From: Aestuariivivens insulae
Lineage (GTDB): Bacteria; Bacteroidota; Bacteroidia; Flavobacteriales; Flavobacteriaceae
Length of the DNA stretch: 54,785 nt
Direction: 5' to 3'
NCBI RefSeq assembly: GCF_022662195.1
Contig: NZ_JAKMCS010000021.1
Coordinates: forward strand, 1 to 54,785
In this document: piece after piece, positions 18,527 through 26,825 of the stretch
Numbering within the stretch: the stretch's first letter is position 1
How the letters are laid out: each line of letters starts with the position of its first letter
Made by a program: the position numbers and the translations under genes
The notes under the pieces: generated by a model
The model's database searches: none
The model's input: only the letters and a program-made list of their open reading frames with translations
What the model was told of the DNA's origin: nothing

Positions 18527-19885
18527 TTACTTAAGGTTTTGAAAATAGACTTTAATTTCTTTCACTACTCGTGGCGCCATGATTAATGTTGCCGTCATGG
18601 TTGGTATGGCCATAAGGGCAAAAACTCCGTCTATTAAGTTTATCATCATACTTAATGTTGTTGTAGCACCCAAAATAATGCTTACAATATAAACATAATT
18701 GTAATAGTGGCTTTTATGGCTTCCAAAAAGGAAACTCATACATTTGGTACCGTAATACGAATAGGAAAATAAGGATGAAATACTAAAGACCGCGATACAT
18801 AACAATAGTATATAATTCCCAAAAGTAGGCATGGCATTAGCAAAGGCCGAAGCGGTTAAACTCACTCCATTGGCATCGGTAGTTTGCCAAACTCCTGTTA
18901 CTAAAATAGCCAGCGCCGTTAGTGTACAAACTACTAAGGTATCTATTGCCGGTCCCAACATGGCCACCAAGCCTTCACGAATGGGCTCGTTGGTTTTTGC
19001 AGCGCCGTGTGCCATAGGTGCTGTTCCTATTCCTGCTTCGTTGGAAAATGCGCCACGACGGATGCCCAATAGAATCAACCCACCTAACATACCTCCTAAA
19101 AAGGTATCACCAGTAAAATGCCTTGCTGAAAAGGCATCGGTAAATATCATAAGGATATATTTGGGAACCGCTTCAAAATTGATCATCAAAATAATTAGTA
19201 CCGAAACAAAATACAACAGTACCATAGCCGGCACCAACCGCGAAGCCGTTTTACTTATCCGCTTTAATCCACCTAGAATAACCACCGATGTGATAGCGAC
19301 CAAAACCAATCCAACCACGAAATTAGAGAACAGTCCTACCTCAACACCATTAGGCTTTAATAAAATATCGTTAATAGCCTGTGTTAATTGATTCACATTA
19401 AATACAGGCAACGCCCCTACCATACCACAAATACTGAACATTACGGCTAATGGTTTCCAAACCTTTCCCAAGCCTTCAACTATAAAATACATGGGGCCGC
19501 CCTGTAAATCTCCAGCACTGTCCTTACCTCGATACATGATAGCCAGTGCCGAAGTAAAAAATTTGGTGGACATCCCAATAATGGCACTTACCCACATCCA
19601 AAATATGGCTCCCGGCCCTCCAATTGAAATGGCTACTGCAACTCCAGCAATATTACCCATACCCACCGTAGCGGATAACGCAGTTGTTAAAGCCTGGAAA
19701 TGACTTATTTGCCCAGAATCGTTAGGATTATCATATTTCCCACGTACTACCTGAATGGCATGACCCAAATATCTAAAGGGTAAAAATTTTGATAGAATTA
19801 ATAAGTAAAGCCCCCCGCCTATTAAAAGTACCAGCAAAGGTAAGCCCCACACAAATGATGAAAAATCACTTAGGAATTGCTCCAT
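18527..19885 (-). CDS. Alanine/glycine:cation symporter (AGCS family)
   Basis: This inner-membrane Na+-coupled amino-acid importer shows the family segments AVSISIGGPGAIFWMWVSAI, GNIAGVAVA, RGAFSNEAGIGTAPMAHGAAKTNEP split across the central loop, and LFSYSYYGTKC. An upstream in-frame start at 19942 would add 19 polar residues (ending DQYNF) not typical of the family, so I use the ATG at 19885 (MEQFLSDFSSFVWGLP; 452 aa). It lies 57 nt upstream of the DUF4212 gene on the same strand, so the three transport genes may share a transcript. A substrate other than alanine or glycine is possible. Confidence 0.92.
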   Translation of the reverse strand: MEQFLSDFSSFVWGLPLLVLLIGGGLYLLILSKFLPFRYLGHAIQVVRGKYDNPNDSGQISHFQALTTALSATVGMGNIAGVAVAISIGGPGAIFWMWVSAIIGMSTKFFTSALAIMYRGKDSAGDLQGGPMYFIVEGLGKVWKPLAVMFSICGMVGALPVFNVNQLTQAINDILLKPNGVEVGLFSNFVVGLVLVAITSVVILGGLKRISKTASRLVPAMVLLYFVSVLIILMINFEAVPKYILMIFTDAFSARHFTGDTFLGGMLGGLILLGIRRGAFSNEAGIGTAPMAHGAAKTNEPIREGLVAMLGPAIDTLVVCTLTALAILVTGVWQTTDANGVSLTASAFANAMPTFGNYILLLCIAVFSISSLFSYSYYGTKCMSFLFGSHKSHYYNYVYIVSIILGATTTLSMMINLIDGVFALMAIPTMTATLIMAPRVVKEIKVYFQNLK

Positions 19886-20020
19886 AAAATTGTATTGATC
19901 TGAAATAAGCCATGCCAATTGCATCTGACCATAAAAGAACAAATAAATATTAACAGATGAAAATATTTTATTAATATATCATTTTAGCTGAGTATATTTA
20001 CCCTACCCAAACCAATTATT

Positions 20021-21109
20021 TTGCAAACCATTAGGCTGTACTTTATTGATGCCGTTAGGGCATTTGCCATTTTAATGATGCTGCAAGGGCATTTTATAGA
20101 TACTCTAATCGACCCTATTTACAGAGACCCCTCCAATACCATTTATTCTATTTGGGTATATTTTCGGGGCATTACCGCCCCCACTTTTTTTACCATTTCG
20201 GGGTTGGTCTTTATGTACCTATTACTTAGGGCTTACGATAAAGGGGATGACAAACCAAGAATTAAAAAAGGGGTATTAAGGGGGCTGTTGTTAATTGGTA
20301 TTGGTTACAGTCTTCGTATCAATATTATAGGTTGGTTTTCTGGCCATTTTAACTATCACTTTTTAGCTGTAGATGTTTTGCAATGCATTGGCTTATCACT
20401 AATTCTATTAGTGGGATTGCATATTTTGTTAAAAAAAAACACTTATGTCTTATCAACTGTTTTAGCCATAACAGGTACGGCCTGTTTTCTAACCGAACCG
20501 CTTTACAGGGAATTATCATTACCCACTCTTCCTCTTTTTTTAGAAAACTATATTAGCAAGCACAACGGTTCTGTGTTTACCATATTACCCTGGTTTGGCT
20601 ATACTGCCTATGGCGCTTGGCTGGCCACGATATTTTTTAGGCATGTGAACAAACCTAAATTTAAGCTCATTACCATTATCTCTTTTTTGGGTATTGGTTT
20701 ACTCCTTATAAATTATTCTTCATGGTTTTTAATCAAGTTATACCACATTACCGATTTCGAATTATTAAATGCTTCGGCCAACTACAATTATTTGTTTACC
20801 CGTTTTGGTAATGTTTTGGTGATCTTTGCACTATTCTACACTTTTGAGCGTTTTTTAAAACAGTCATTGATTACCAAAATTGGACAAAAAACATTGTCCA
20901 TCTATGTTATTCATTTCATTATACTTTATGGCAGCTATACAGGTTATGGTTTAAAACGTTATTTTTATAAATCGTTAACTCCTGGCGAAGCTCTAATTGG
21001 GGCGATTGTTTTTATGGCAATAGTATGTTGCATTGCATTTCACTATGCTAAAACCAACGCCTTCATATATGGTGTCTTTAGAAGGGTTATAGACAAGATA
21101 AAACATTAA
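20021..21109 (+). CDS. Membrane acyltransferase, DUF1624/HGSNAT-like
   Basis: This 362-residue protein has about ten transmembrane segments. The N terminus, FIDAVRAFAILMMLQGHFID, carries the R-x-x-AI-x-M-x-x-GH pattern of the DUF1624 / heparan-alpha-glucosaminide N-acetyltransferase-like family, whose members transfer acyl groups across the membrane to sugars. A GITAPTFFTISGLVF segment follows, also typical. The start is uncertain: no ATG is available, and the candidates are TTG at 20021 or a more upstream CTG at 19988. It is followed at 2 nt by a TfoX-N gene and then a GH18 gene. That context would fit acetylation of an amino sugar, but this is inference. Confidence 0.7.
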   Translation: MQTIRLYFIDAVRAFAILMMLQGHFIDTLIDPIYRDPSNTIYSIWVYFRGITAPTFFTISGLVFMYLLLRAYDKGDDKPRIKKGVLRGLLLIGIGYSLRINIIGWFSGHFNYHFLAVDVLQCIGLSLILLVGLHILLKKNTYVLSTVLAITGTACFLTEPLYRELSLPTLPLFLENYISKHNGSVFTILPWFGYTAYGAWLATIFFRHVNKPKFKLITIISFLGIGLLLINYSSWFLIKLYHITDFELLNASANYNYLFTRFGNVLVIFALFYTFERFLKQSLITKIGQKTLSIYVIHFIILYGSYTGYGLKRYFYKSLTPGEALIGAIVFMAIVCCIAFHYAKTNAFIYGVFRRVIDKIKH

Positions 21110-21111
21110 CT

Positions 21112-21480
21112 ATGGCTTACGATGAATTTTTAGCAGACCGTATTAGACAACAATTAAATGACAAGCATATTGTTTTTACTGAATTAAAAATGATGGGCGG
21201 CCTATGTTTTAAAGTGGATGATAAAATGTTATGTGGTATTCATATTGATAAAACATATGGCGACAGCCTACTGATGGCACGTATAGGAAATACCGTTTAT
21301 GAAGACGAATTGAACAAGCCTGAATGTCTCCCCATGGACTTTACCGGTCGTCCCATGCGCGGGTATATTTTTGTAACACCCGAAGGTTTTGATACCGATA
21401 ATGATTTAAGTTATTGGTTAGACCTATGCATTACATTTAACCCATTGGCCAAAGCCAGTAAACCAAAAAATCAAAAATAA
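21112..21480 (+). CDS. TfoX N-terminal domain protein
   Basis: This 122-residue protein matches the TfoX_N domain: MAYDEFLADRIRQQLNDK, then ELKMMGGLCFKVDDKMLCGI, LLMARIGNTVYEDEL and GRPMRGYIFVTPEGFD. It lacks the C-terminal TfoX domain. In Vibrio and Haemophilus, full TfoX/Sxy induces competence genes, in Vibrio in response to chitin. Stand-alone TfoX_N proteins are common and uncharacterised. It lies 2 nt after the acyltransferase gene and 7 nt before the GH18 gene, so all three are surely cotranscribed. Confidence 0.82.
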   Translation: MAYDEFLADRIRQQLNDKHIVFTELKMMGGLCFKVDDKMLCGIHIDKTYGDSLLMARIGNTVYEDELNKPECLPMDFTGRPMRGYIFVTPEGFDTDNDLSYWLDLCITFNPLAKASKPKNQK

Positions 21481-21487
21481 AAACACC

Positions 21488-22621
21488 ATGGCATATTCAA
21501 GAATAAAATTTTTATTACTGTGCGTTACCATAATCTCATTTTTTGCTTGTACCCCCCCCCCTCAAGAACCTTCCTTTGCGGTTATGGCCTATTATGTCCC
21601 TTCCAACGATTATCCCCCTGAAGCTATTCCTTTTGAAAAATTAACCTATATTATTTTTTCATTTACACAGGTTATAGACCATAAAATGCAGTTTAAAAAT
21701 GAACGCTATTCTGAAGATCTGAAAAAACTTGTAGCCTATAAAAAACAACATCCTCATTTAAAAGTTATGATTGCCTGTGGTGGTTGGGGCGGTAGTGGTG
21801 GTTTTTCGGATATGGCCAACGACCCCGCTTTAAGACAAGGGTTTGTGAAAAGTGCTATTGAATTCATTACTACATATAATTTAGATGGTATAGATATAGA
21901 TTGGGAATATCCAGGAATGGAAGGGGCTGGTAATACACATAGGCCAACAGATAAAGAAAACTTCACCGCTTTAATGAAAGAACTCCGTGAGGCTTTGGAC
22001 AAGACCAACACCCATATGTCCCTAACCTTTGCGGCTGCAGCTTGGAATAGGTATTTTGAGCATATTGAAACCCTTGAAGTTATGAAATATGCCAACTACA
22101 TGAACCTCATGACTTACGATTATGCCACAGGAGGTTCGCCCATTACGAACCACCATACCAATTTAAGTCCTTACCAAACCAATAACCCAAAAGTTAATAA
22201 CCGCTCTGCCAAAGCTATTGTGGACTATTGCGAATCCCTTGGTGTCAAACCAGAACAACTGATTATAGGAGCCGCTTTTTACGGTCGCGGATGGAAAGGA
22301 GTACCACCTGAGAACAACGGATTGTTTCAATCCAACACTGGCGTTTGGGAAGGCTGGGCCAATTACAGGGGCATTAAAGCTAACCAAGAAAACATGAATG
22401 GCTTCGTTAAATACTGGGACTCAACCGCGCAAGCACCTTACCTATATAATGCCAAAGACAGCATTTTTATTTCATATGATGATGCCACCTCTGTGCGTTT
22501 AAAGACAAAATATGCTAAAGAGAAACAACTAGGTGGCATCATGTTTTGGCAATTGACTTCAGACGATAAAAAAGATGGACTCTTGGATGCTATTTATGGT
22601 GAAGTGATCAATAGCTTGTAA
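21488..22621 (+). CDS. GH18 chitinase-like lipoprotein
   Basis: This glycoside hydrolase family 18 protein (377 aa) has a lipoprotein signal with lipobox SFFAC (lipidated Cys21). It shows the substrate motif LKVMIACGGWGGSGGFSDMA, the catalytic DGIDIDWEYP (DxxDxDxE, with E as proton donor), LMTYDYA and the barrel-closing GGIMFWQLTSDD. All essential residues are present, so hydrolysis of beta-1,4-GlcNAc linkages (chitin or chitobiose cores) is expected at the cell surface or periplasmic face. A run of ten C's (21552-21561) lies directly after the lipobox and encodes TPPP. It closes the acyltransferase-TfoX_N-GH18 run; no terminator was recognised. Confidence 0.92.
   Translation: MAYSRIKFLLLCVTIISFFACTPPPQEPSFAVMAYYVPSNDYPPEAIPFEKLTYIIFSFTQVIDHKMQFKNERYSEDLKKLVAYKKQHPHLKVMIACGGWGGSGGFSDMANDPALRQGFVKSAIEFITTYNLDGIDIDWEYPGMEGAGNTHRPTDKENFTALMKELREALDKTNTHMSLTFAAAAWNRYFEHIETLEVMKYANYMNLMTYDYATGGSPITNHHTNLSPYQTNNPKVNNRSAKAIVDYCESLGVKPEQLIIGAAFYGRGWKGVPPENNGLFQSNTGVWEGWANYRGIKANQENMNGFVKYWDSTAQAPYLYNAKDSIFISYDDATSVRLKTKYAKEKQLGGIMFWQLTSDDKKDGLLDAIYGEVINSL
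21552..21561 (+). repeat. C10 homopolymer inside the GH18 coding sequence
   Basis: Ten consecutive C's lie one codon after the lipidated Cys21 codon. A run of this length is rare in an AT-rich genome. Any length change not divisible by three would truncate the enzyme soon after its signal peptide. This is the arrangement seen in contingency loci, but switching is not shown by one sequence. Confidence 0.8.
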
Positions 22622-22661
22622 CATTTCTGAATATCCGTAATCCGTCATAAAAACGATCTCA

Positions 22662-22687
22662 ATGACAGGTCGAGTGCAGTCGAAACC
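22662..22687. repeat. Dispersed flavobacterial intergenic repeat word
   Basis: 'atgacaggtcgagtgcagtc' and the following 'gaaacct' belong to the family of GACA...GTCGA intergenic words common in flavobacterial genomes. Related words occur at 6389-6402, 23107-23150 and 31402-31447 in this window. It lies just after the GH18 stop and before a pseudogene. Confidence 0.5.
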
Positions 22688-22756
22688 TAATTTTTAAGTG
22701 CACGTAGTCTCTCCATCCAAATTTGGCAGGCACTTTAAAAGTCGATGAACAAAAAA

Positions 22757-22943
22757 AATTCTGACTTCTTAGCTGAAGTCAGAATAGGGCATGCTTGTAA
22801 ACTATTAATCGATTCTGACATGGATATTTCTGAAATATCATTTTTATCCGGTTAGTTACCAGAACACACCTCAGTTTAATCTCCAGTTTAAAAAACTAAT
22901 GAAAGTTACGTCTAATGCTTACAGGAAAAAAAATCTCTCTTAA
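22757..22943 (+). pseudogene. Remnant of an AraC-family regulator (HTH end only)
   Basis: Codons from 22757 read NSDFLAEVRIGHACKLL, then IDSDMDISEISFLSG up to 22852. After one extra base at 22853 the frame resumes as SYQNTPQFNLQFKKLMKV and then TSNAYRKKNLS to a TAA at 22941. Together this is the last 60 or so residues of an AraC-type double helix-turn-helix domain (the usual pattern is RIG-ACKLL...ISEI.F.SGF.N...F.R.FKK). The rest of the gene is missing upstream, and the frame is shifted in the second helix. It is therefore a decayed fragment. It sits next to a GH92 remnant, so the two may be what is left of a second carbohydrate locus. Confidence 0.85.
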
Positions 22944-23052
22944 AAGGTCTCCATTAACGTGAATATTGGATAAAATACTCTCCTCAGTAAGCATACCAAA
23001 AACTGTGGTTTAATGTATTAAAAACCTATCTGTCGACCGGCAGGCACACTAA

Positions 23053-23150
23053 AAGTACTTCGCGATACATACCGACAGTTAACGTCGGTACCACTTAAAG
23101 TGACATGCTTCTCGATACAAAATTCTTGCATAATTTTACTCGAAGCTACA
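23053..23150. repeat. Degenerate palindromic repeats between two pseudogenes
   Basis: Two copies of CTTC[G/T]CGATAC occur near 23059 and 23109. An inverted repeat ACCGAC / GTCGGT (23079-23097) lies between them. The second copy continues as 'ctcgatacaaaatt' and ends in 'aattttactcgaagc', forming an imperfect hairpin. The whole 22622-23217 interval contains no intact gene: it holds repeats and the AraC remnant. Confidence 0.55.
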
Positions 23151-23217
23151 AACTTACTCTTAAACATTATTTATGTTTTATTAATTACAGTATTATTATT
23201 TTTAGCGTCCACATTCC

Positions 23218-23540
23218 TTATTTGGTGTTGCCCTCACGTAACTCCAATTTACCACCGTTTACAATATCTTTAAATTTAATCTGAAAGCCGTTTAGTTCCT
23301 TTCCGTTTAGTTTTGCCGATTGATATAAATATTTTCATTAGAATTATTTTTAGCCTCAATGACAAAAATCTTTCCTTCATAAAAATCATTATCCAGATGA
23401 ATTGTTATTTTTTCGAATAAAGGGCTACTGATATCCACTAAAGGTTCGGCCTCACCACCGCCATTCATTTCAAAAAGCCCCATCGAACTCATTATAAACC
23501 AGGCTCCCATTTGGCCTTCGTCTTCATCGCCTTTCCCAAC
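23218..23540 (-). pseudogene. 3' remnant of a GH92 alpha-mannosidase, frameshifted
   Basis: Minus-strand codons from about 23540 encode VGKGDEDEGQMGAWFIMSSM, GLFEMNGGGEAEPLVDISSP and FVIEAKNNSNENIYI, the diagnostic C-terminal GH92 block with the DEDxGQ motif. The frame then breaks near 23326 (one base missing) and resumes as SAKLNGKELNGFQIKF and NGGKLELREGNTK up to the TAA at 23218. Sequence upstream of 23540 no longer looks like GH92, so most of the gene is lost. The exact upper boundary is approximate. It would have been a fourth GH92 at the end of the mannoside locus, and an operator-like palindrome is still present upstream. Confidence 0.9.
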
Positions 23541-23690
23541 CATGATATGGTGTAGAACCGTAATACTGTTTTTTTTAGTAATTATTTTATCATATAATTT
23601 AAAGTTAATTAAACATTTGTTAGAATGTATAAGTATTACAAAAATGTACAATACAACAAAATTTGATCGTATGTAGAATATTATTTTTTA

Positions 23691-23712
23691 ATGTTCATAT
23701 GTATATATACAT
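23691..23712. promoter_or_regulatory. Candidate GntR operator upstream of the GH92 remnant
   Basis: The sequence ATGTTCATATGTATATATAC (plus AT) contains a perfect 14-bp palindrome, ATGTATATATACAT (23699-23712). It shares ATGTTC-n-n-A and the TATA..ACA half with sites at 29227-29245 and 40174-40192. It lies on the promoter side of the decayed GH92 gene, where a sugar-responsive repressor would be expected to bind. Confidence 0.5.
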
Positions 23713-23827
23713 CTAATATAAAATATAAGGAAAGTAAGTTTAAATAAAAAAGTTTGCATATCATTCTAGTAAAAAATTAATCTAAAATTTGTATTAAACA
23801 CAAAACATACATTTTGGATGAATGCTA

Positions 23828-26608
23828 TTATTTGCTCCAATTTTTATTCGGGTTGGCATCCATCCATAATTCCAACTGTCCTCCTTTTGAAAATTCGGTA
23901 TGTTCAAACCAATACTGGTTTAACGCCTTTCCGTTTAACTGGGCTTTTTGGATATACATATTTTCCTTGGAATTATTATACGCTTTAATTACAAACCGGT
24001 TCCCTTGGTAATAATCGGGATTTAATTTAATTGTTATCTCATCAAAAACCGGACTTGTTATTTCATATACGGGTTGTAATGCTGTGTTCCCCTTCAAACT
24101 AAAGAGCCCTAAAGACATTAAAGCACTTACGCCTCCCATTTGTCCTTGATCTTCATCATGTCCCCCATAGCCTTTATCTGGCGTTATGGCCCCGTAGGCC
24201 TGCTCATTAACTTTACGCACCCAATATTGTGTTAACCATGGCTTTCCGGCATGATTAAACACATGAGCATTGCTACACCCCGGTTGGTTAGCATAACTAA
24301 CATAACCATTACTATAGGCAAAAACAAAATCGGTGGGAGCCGCTTGTTCAAATGCATAATTTAACTTATTACAAAGTGTTTCGTTACCTCCCATAAGCTT
24401 TGCTAACCCTGAAATGTCATGGGACACCGACCAAGTCGCCTGCCAGGCATTGGCTTCAACCCAACCCTGCCCGCTTAACGGATTGGTATGTAACCATTCT
24501 CCTTTTTTGTCTTTTGGGAAAATCAGTTGATGTTGTTTATTAAATAATGTCTTCCACCCCTCTGATCGTTTTAGAAAATAGGCGGCATCTTTCTGCTTTT
24601 TTAATCCTAAAGCCATTTGTGCCAGTGACCAATCCTGAAAGGCTGCTTCCAAAGTCCTACCTGCATTATTAACAAAATAGCCTTTTTCAATATAATCGTT
24701 ATCTGCCCCTAACATCCCTTCCGGTATATGGTTTTGCTTCATGACTTTAAAGGCGTGTTTATGGTCTACCTTGGTTAGCAAACCTCTGGTATAAGCAGAC
24801 ACAATTAAAGGCGTAGCGGGACAACCTGTCATAATATAGGAATAGCCTCCTACATTAGGTCCTCTTGGCAAAAGTTTGCCATTATCGGCGTATTGAACCA
24901 AGGAGGCAGAGAAATCGTCCAGTACCTCAGGCCATGCTAATCCCCATAAAATATTTAAGTTCCATTGGGTTAACCAAAAGGCATCCGAATTGTACATATG
25001 AAACTTGGGGTTTCCGTCGCTTTTTTTAGGTAAGGTTCTTACTTTTAGTTTGGCATCAAGGGTATGTGATCCTTTCCTGTGTCCTTCGGTATAATCTGGA
25101 TAATCCCCACTATAATCATCAATTTTATGCCGTCCTAAAAGCACGTGCCACAAATCGGTATAAAATTTAATTTTTTGAGCATTGGAGCCTCCTTTCACAT
25201 CAATTTTACCCAACCAATCGTTCCATTCCTCTTTGGCTTCTTTTCTTACCTGATCAAAATCCCAATAGTTACATTCCTGTTCTAAATTGTTCCTGGCATT
25301 TTCGATTGAGGTATATGAGACGGCCATCTTCACCTTGAGTTCGCTTCCTTCCTTAACATTGTAAACCGCACTTACTCCAGAGGTTGGTGCATCGTAATAG
25401 GTCCACCCTTTTGGTCTTCTCGGTATTCTTTTGGAACTTCCAACAACATGTTCTATATTTTCATATTTTTCTGTATCCGCCCAACCGTTCATTTTTTCGA
25501 AAGGTTTATCAAACTGAATCACAAAAAACAAGGTAACATTATCGGGGCCTCCCCATAACCTGCCCATGGTGTTTACAGAACCATGTATTTCGGTGTCACT
25601 AATCTTCGTTACTTTAGCATCAGTCATCGTACTGGTACCAATATACCCACCAAGATTTATCAAGATGTTCGATACTGCATCTTTAGCATACTTGAAACGG
25701 TACAAACTTACACGATCGGTCGTGGTTTGCTCTACCCATATATTATAATCTTCCAAGAAGACTTTATGGTATCCGGGCTGAACAATTTCATCGTCATGTG
25801 AAAAGCGCGATTTCCAGTTTTGTTCTCCCAATGACGGATCAACTTCACCCGTGGTAGGCATAAGATCTAACCCCGATAACATCCAACCATGTACTTGAGG
25901 GAACCCTAAAATTTCAGTTGTATTATAGTTATAGCCACCCCCCATTTGGTTTTTATTTCTGGTCATTGGTGCAGCACTTATCATCCCGAACGGACGGCTG
26001 CCCGTAACAAAATAAAAATAGCGTCCCCTTGTGGTTTCGATATAGGGGTCTACCCATGATACGTAATCTTCATAATCGGCTGGTGCAGGAAATACTTCAA
26101 TTTCCGACAATCCCAAATAATCACCATTGCCATCGGTTACCTGAAACTTAATCCATTCTACTTTCTTATCAGGAAAAACAACTGTTTTCGGACTTCCATC
26201 ATTAGGAATGGCCGTAACGCTTATTTGGGTGCCATCACTAAAATATAATGTCCCTCCGGCCGTGTGCGAATGTAAAGTAGTTCGATCGTAAAACACAACT
26301 TTATTGATGGTTTGCGGGCTATCCCAGTCGAGTTGCATCCATGGATAGTTTACTCCTCCCCAGAAATTCATTTTGCTGTCCGAGGCCCATTCACCCAAAA
26401 TAGCATAACGTACCACACCATCATTTACCTGGCTAATATCAAGTCCTGAATTTAAACTGGCACTTGCAGTGGCTTTTGCCTTATTGGCAATATTTCCTGG
26501 ACCTGCATGTAACAGATTAATAAAAGTTATTGTTGCTATTATAGTTAACACCAATTTAAATTGGTTTATAAAATATTTACCCTCTTTTTTTAAGTACTTT
26601 GTTCTCAT
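23828..26608 (-). CDS. GH92 alpha-mannosidase with N-terminal discoidin-like domain
   Basis: This predicted exported 926-residue enzyme should be a Ca2+-dependent inverting exo-alpha-mannosidase that trims alpha-linked mannose from N-glycans or mannans. A signal segment (LVLTIIATITFINLLHA) is followed by an F5/8-type carbohydrate-binding-like domain (about 38-150; ATASASLNSGLDISQVNDG, WMQLDWDSPQTINKVVFYD). The two-part GH92 catalytic module begins VDPYIETTRGRYFYF. The diagnostic HDEDQGQMG is at 817-825 and the C-terminal sandwich ends in GGQLELWMD. It is the last intact gene of the mannoside locus, 217 nt after the MFS gene. That gap contains TAACTTTG (26765-26772, minus strand), a possible -7 box, so it may have its own promoter. 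Confidence 0.92.
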   Translation of the reverse strand: MRTKYLKKEGKYFINQFKLVLTIIATITFINLLHAGPGNIANKAKATASASLNSGLDISQVNDGVVRYAILGEWASDSKMNFWGGVNYPWMQLDWDSPQTINKVVFYDRTTLHSHTAGGTLYFSDGTQISVTAIPNDGSPKTVVFPDKKVEWIKFQVTDGNGDYLGLSEIEVFPAPADYEDYVSWVDPYIETTRGRYFYFVTGSRPFGMISAAPMTRNKNQMGGGYNYNTTEILGFPQVHGWMLSGLDLMPTTGEVDPSLGEQNWKSRFSHDDEIVQPGYHKVFLEDYNIWVEQTTTDRVSLYRFKYAKDAVSNILINLGGYIGTSTMTDAKVTKISDTEIHGSVNTMGRLWGGPDNVTLFFVIQFDKPFEKMNGWADTEKYENIEHVVGSSKRIPRRPKGWTYYDAPTSGVSAVYNVKEGSELKVKMAVSYTSIENARNNLEQECNYWDFDQVRKEAKEEWNDWLGKIDVKGGSNAQKIKFYTDLWHVLLGRHKIDDYSGDYPDYTEGHRKGSHTLDAKLKVRTLPKKSDGNPKFHMYNSDAFWLTQWNLNILWGLAWPEVLDDFSASLVQYADNGKLLPRGPNVGGYSYIMTGCPATPLIVSAYTRGLLTKVDHKHAFKVMKQNHIPEGMLGADNDYIEKGYFVNNAGRTLEAAFQDWSLAQMALGLKKQKDAAYFLKRSEGWKTLFNKQHQLIFPKDKKGEWLHTNPLSGQGWVEANAWQATWSVSHDISGLAKLMGGNETLCNKLNYAFEQAAPTDFVFAYSNGYVSYANQPGCSNAHVFNHAGKPWLTQYWVRKVNEQAYGAITPDKGYGGHDEDQGQMGGVSALMSLGLFSLKGNTALQPVYEITSPVFDEITIKLNPDYYQGNRFVIKAYNNSKENMYIQKAQLNGKALNQYWFEHTEFSKGGQLELWMDANPNKNWSK

Positions 26609-26825
26609 CTAATTATTCTCAATATTTTTTAATTATTATTAAACAATAACATCCAGTAAACAGATGACTACCACTTCATTTTAACCAACTATTTTCAATC
26701 AATGATAAATTAACATATAGAAGTTTTAAGTTTAACATAAAATCAAGACCAAATTCTCGTTTTTCAAAGTTAATATCTTGTACTTCTTACTATCTTATCT
26801 ATTACTACCTTATAAATTGATGAAC

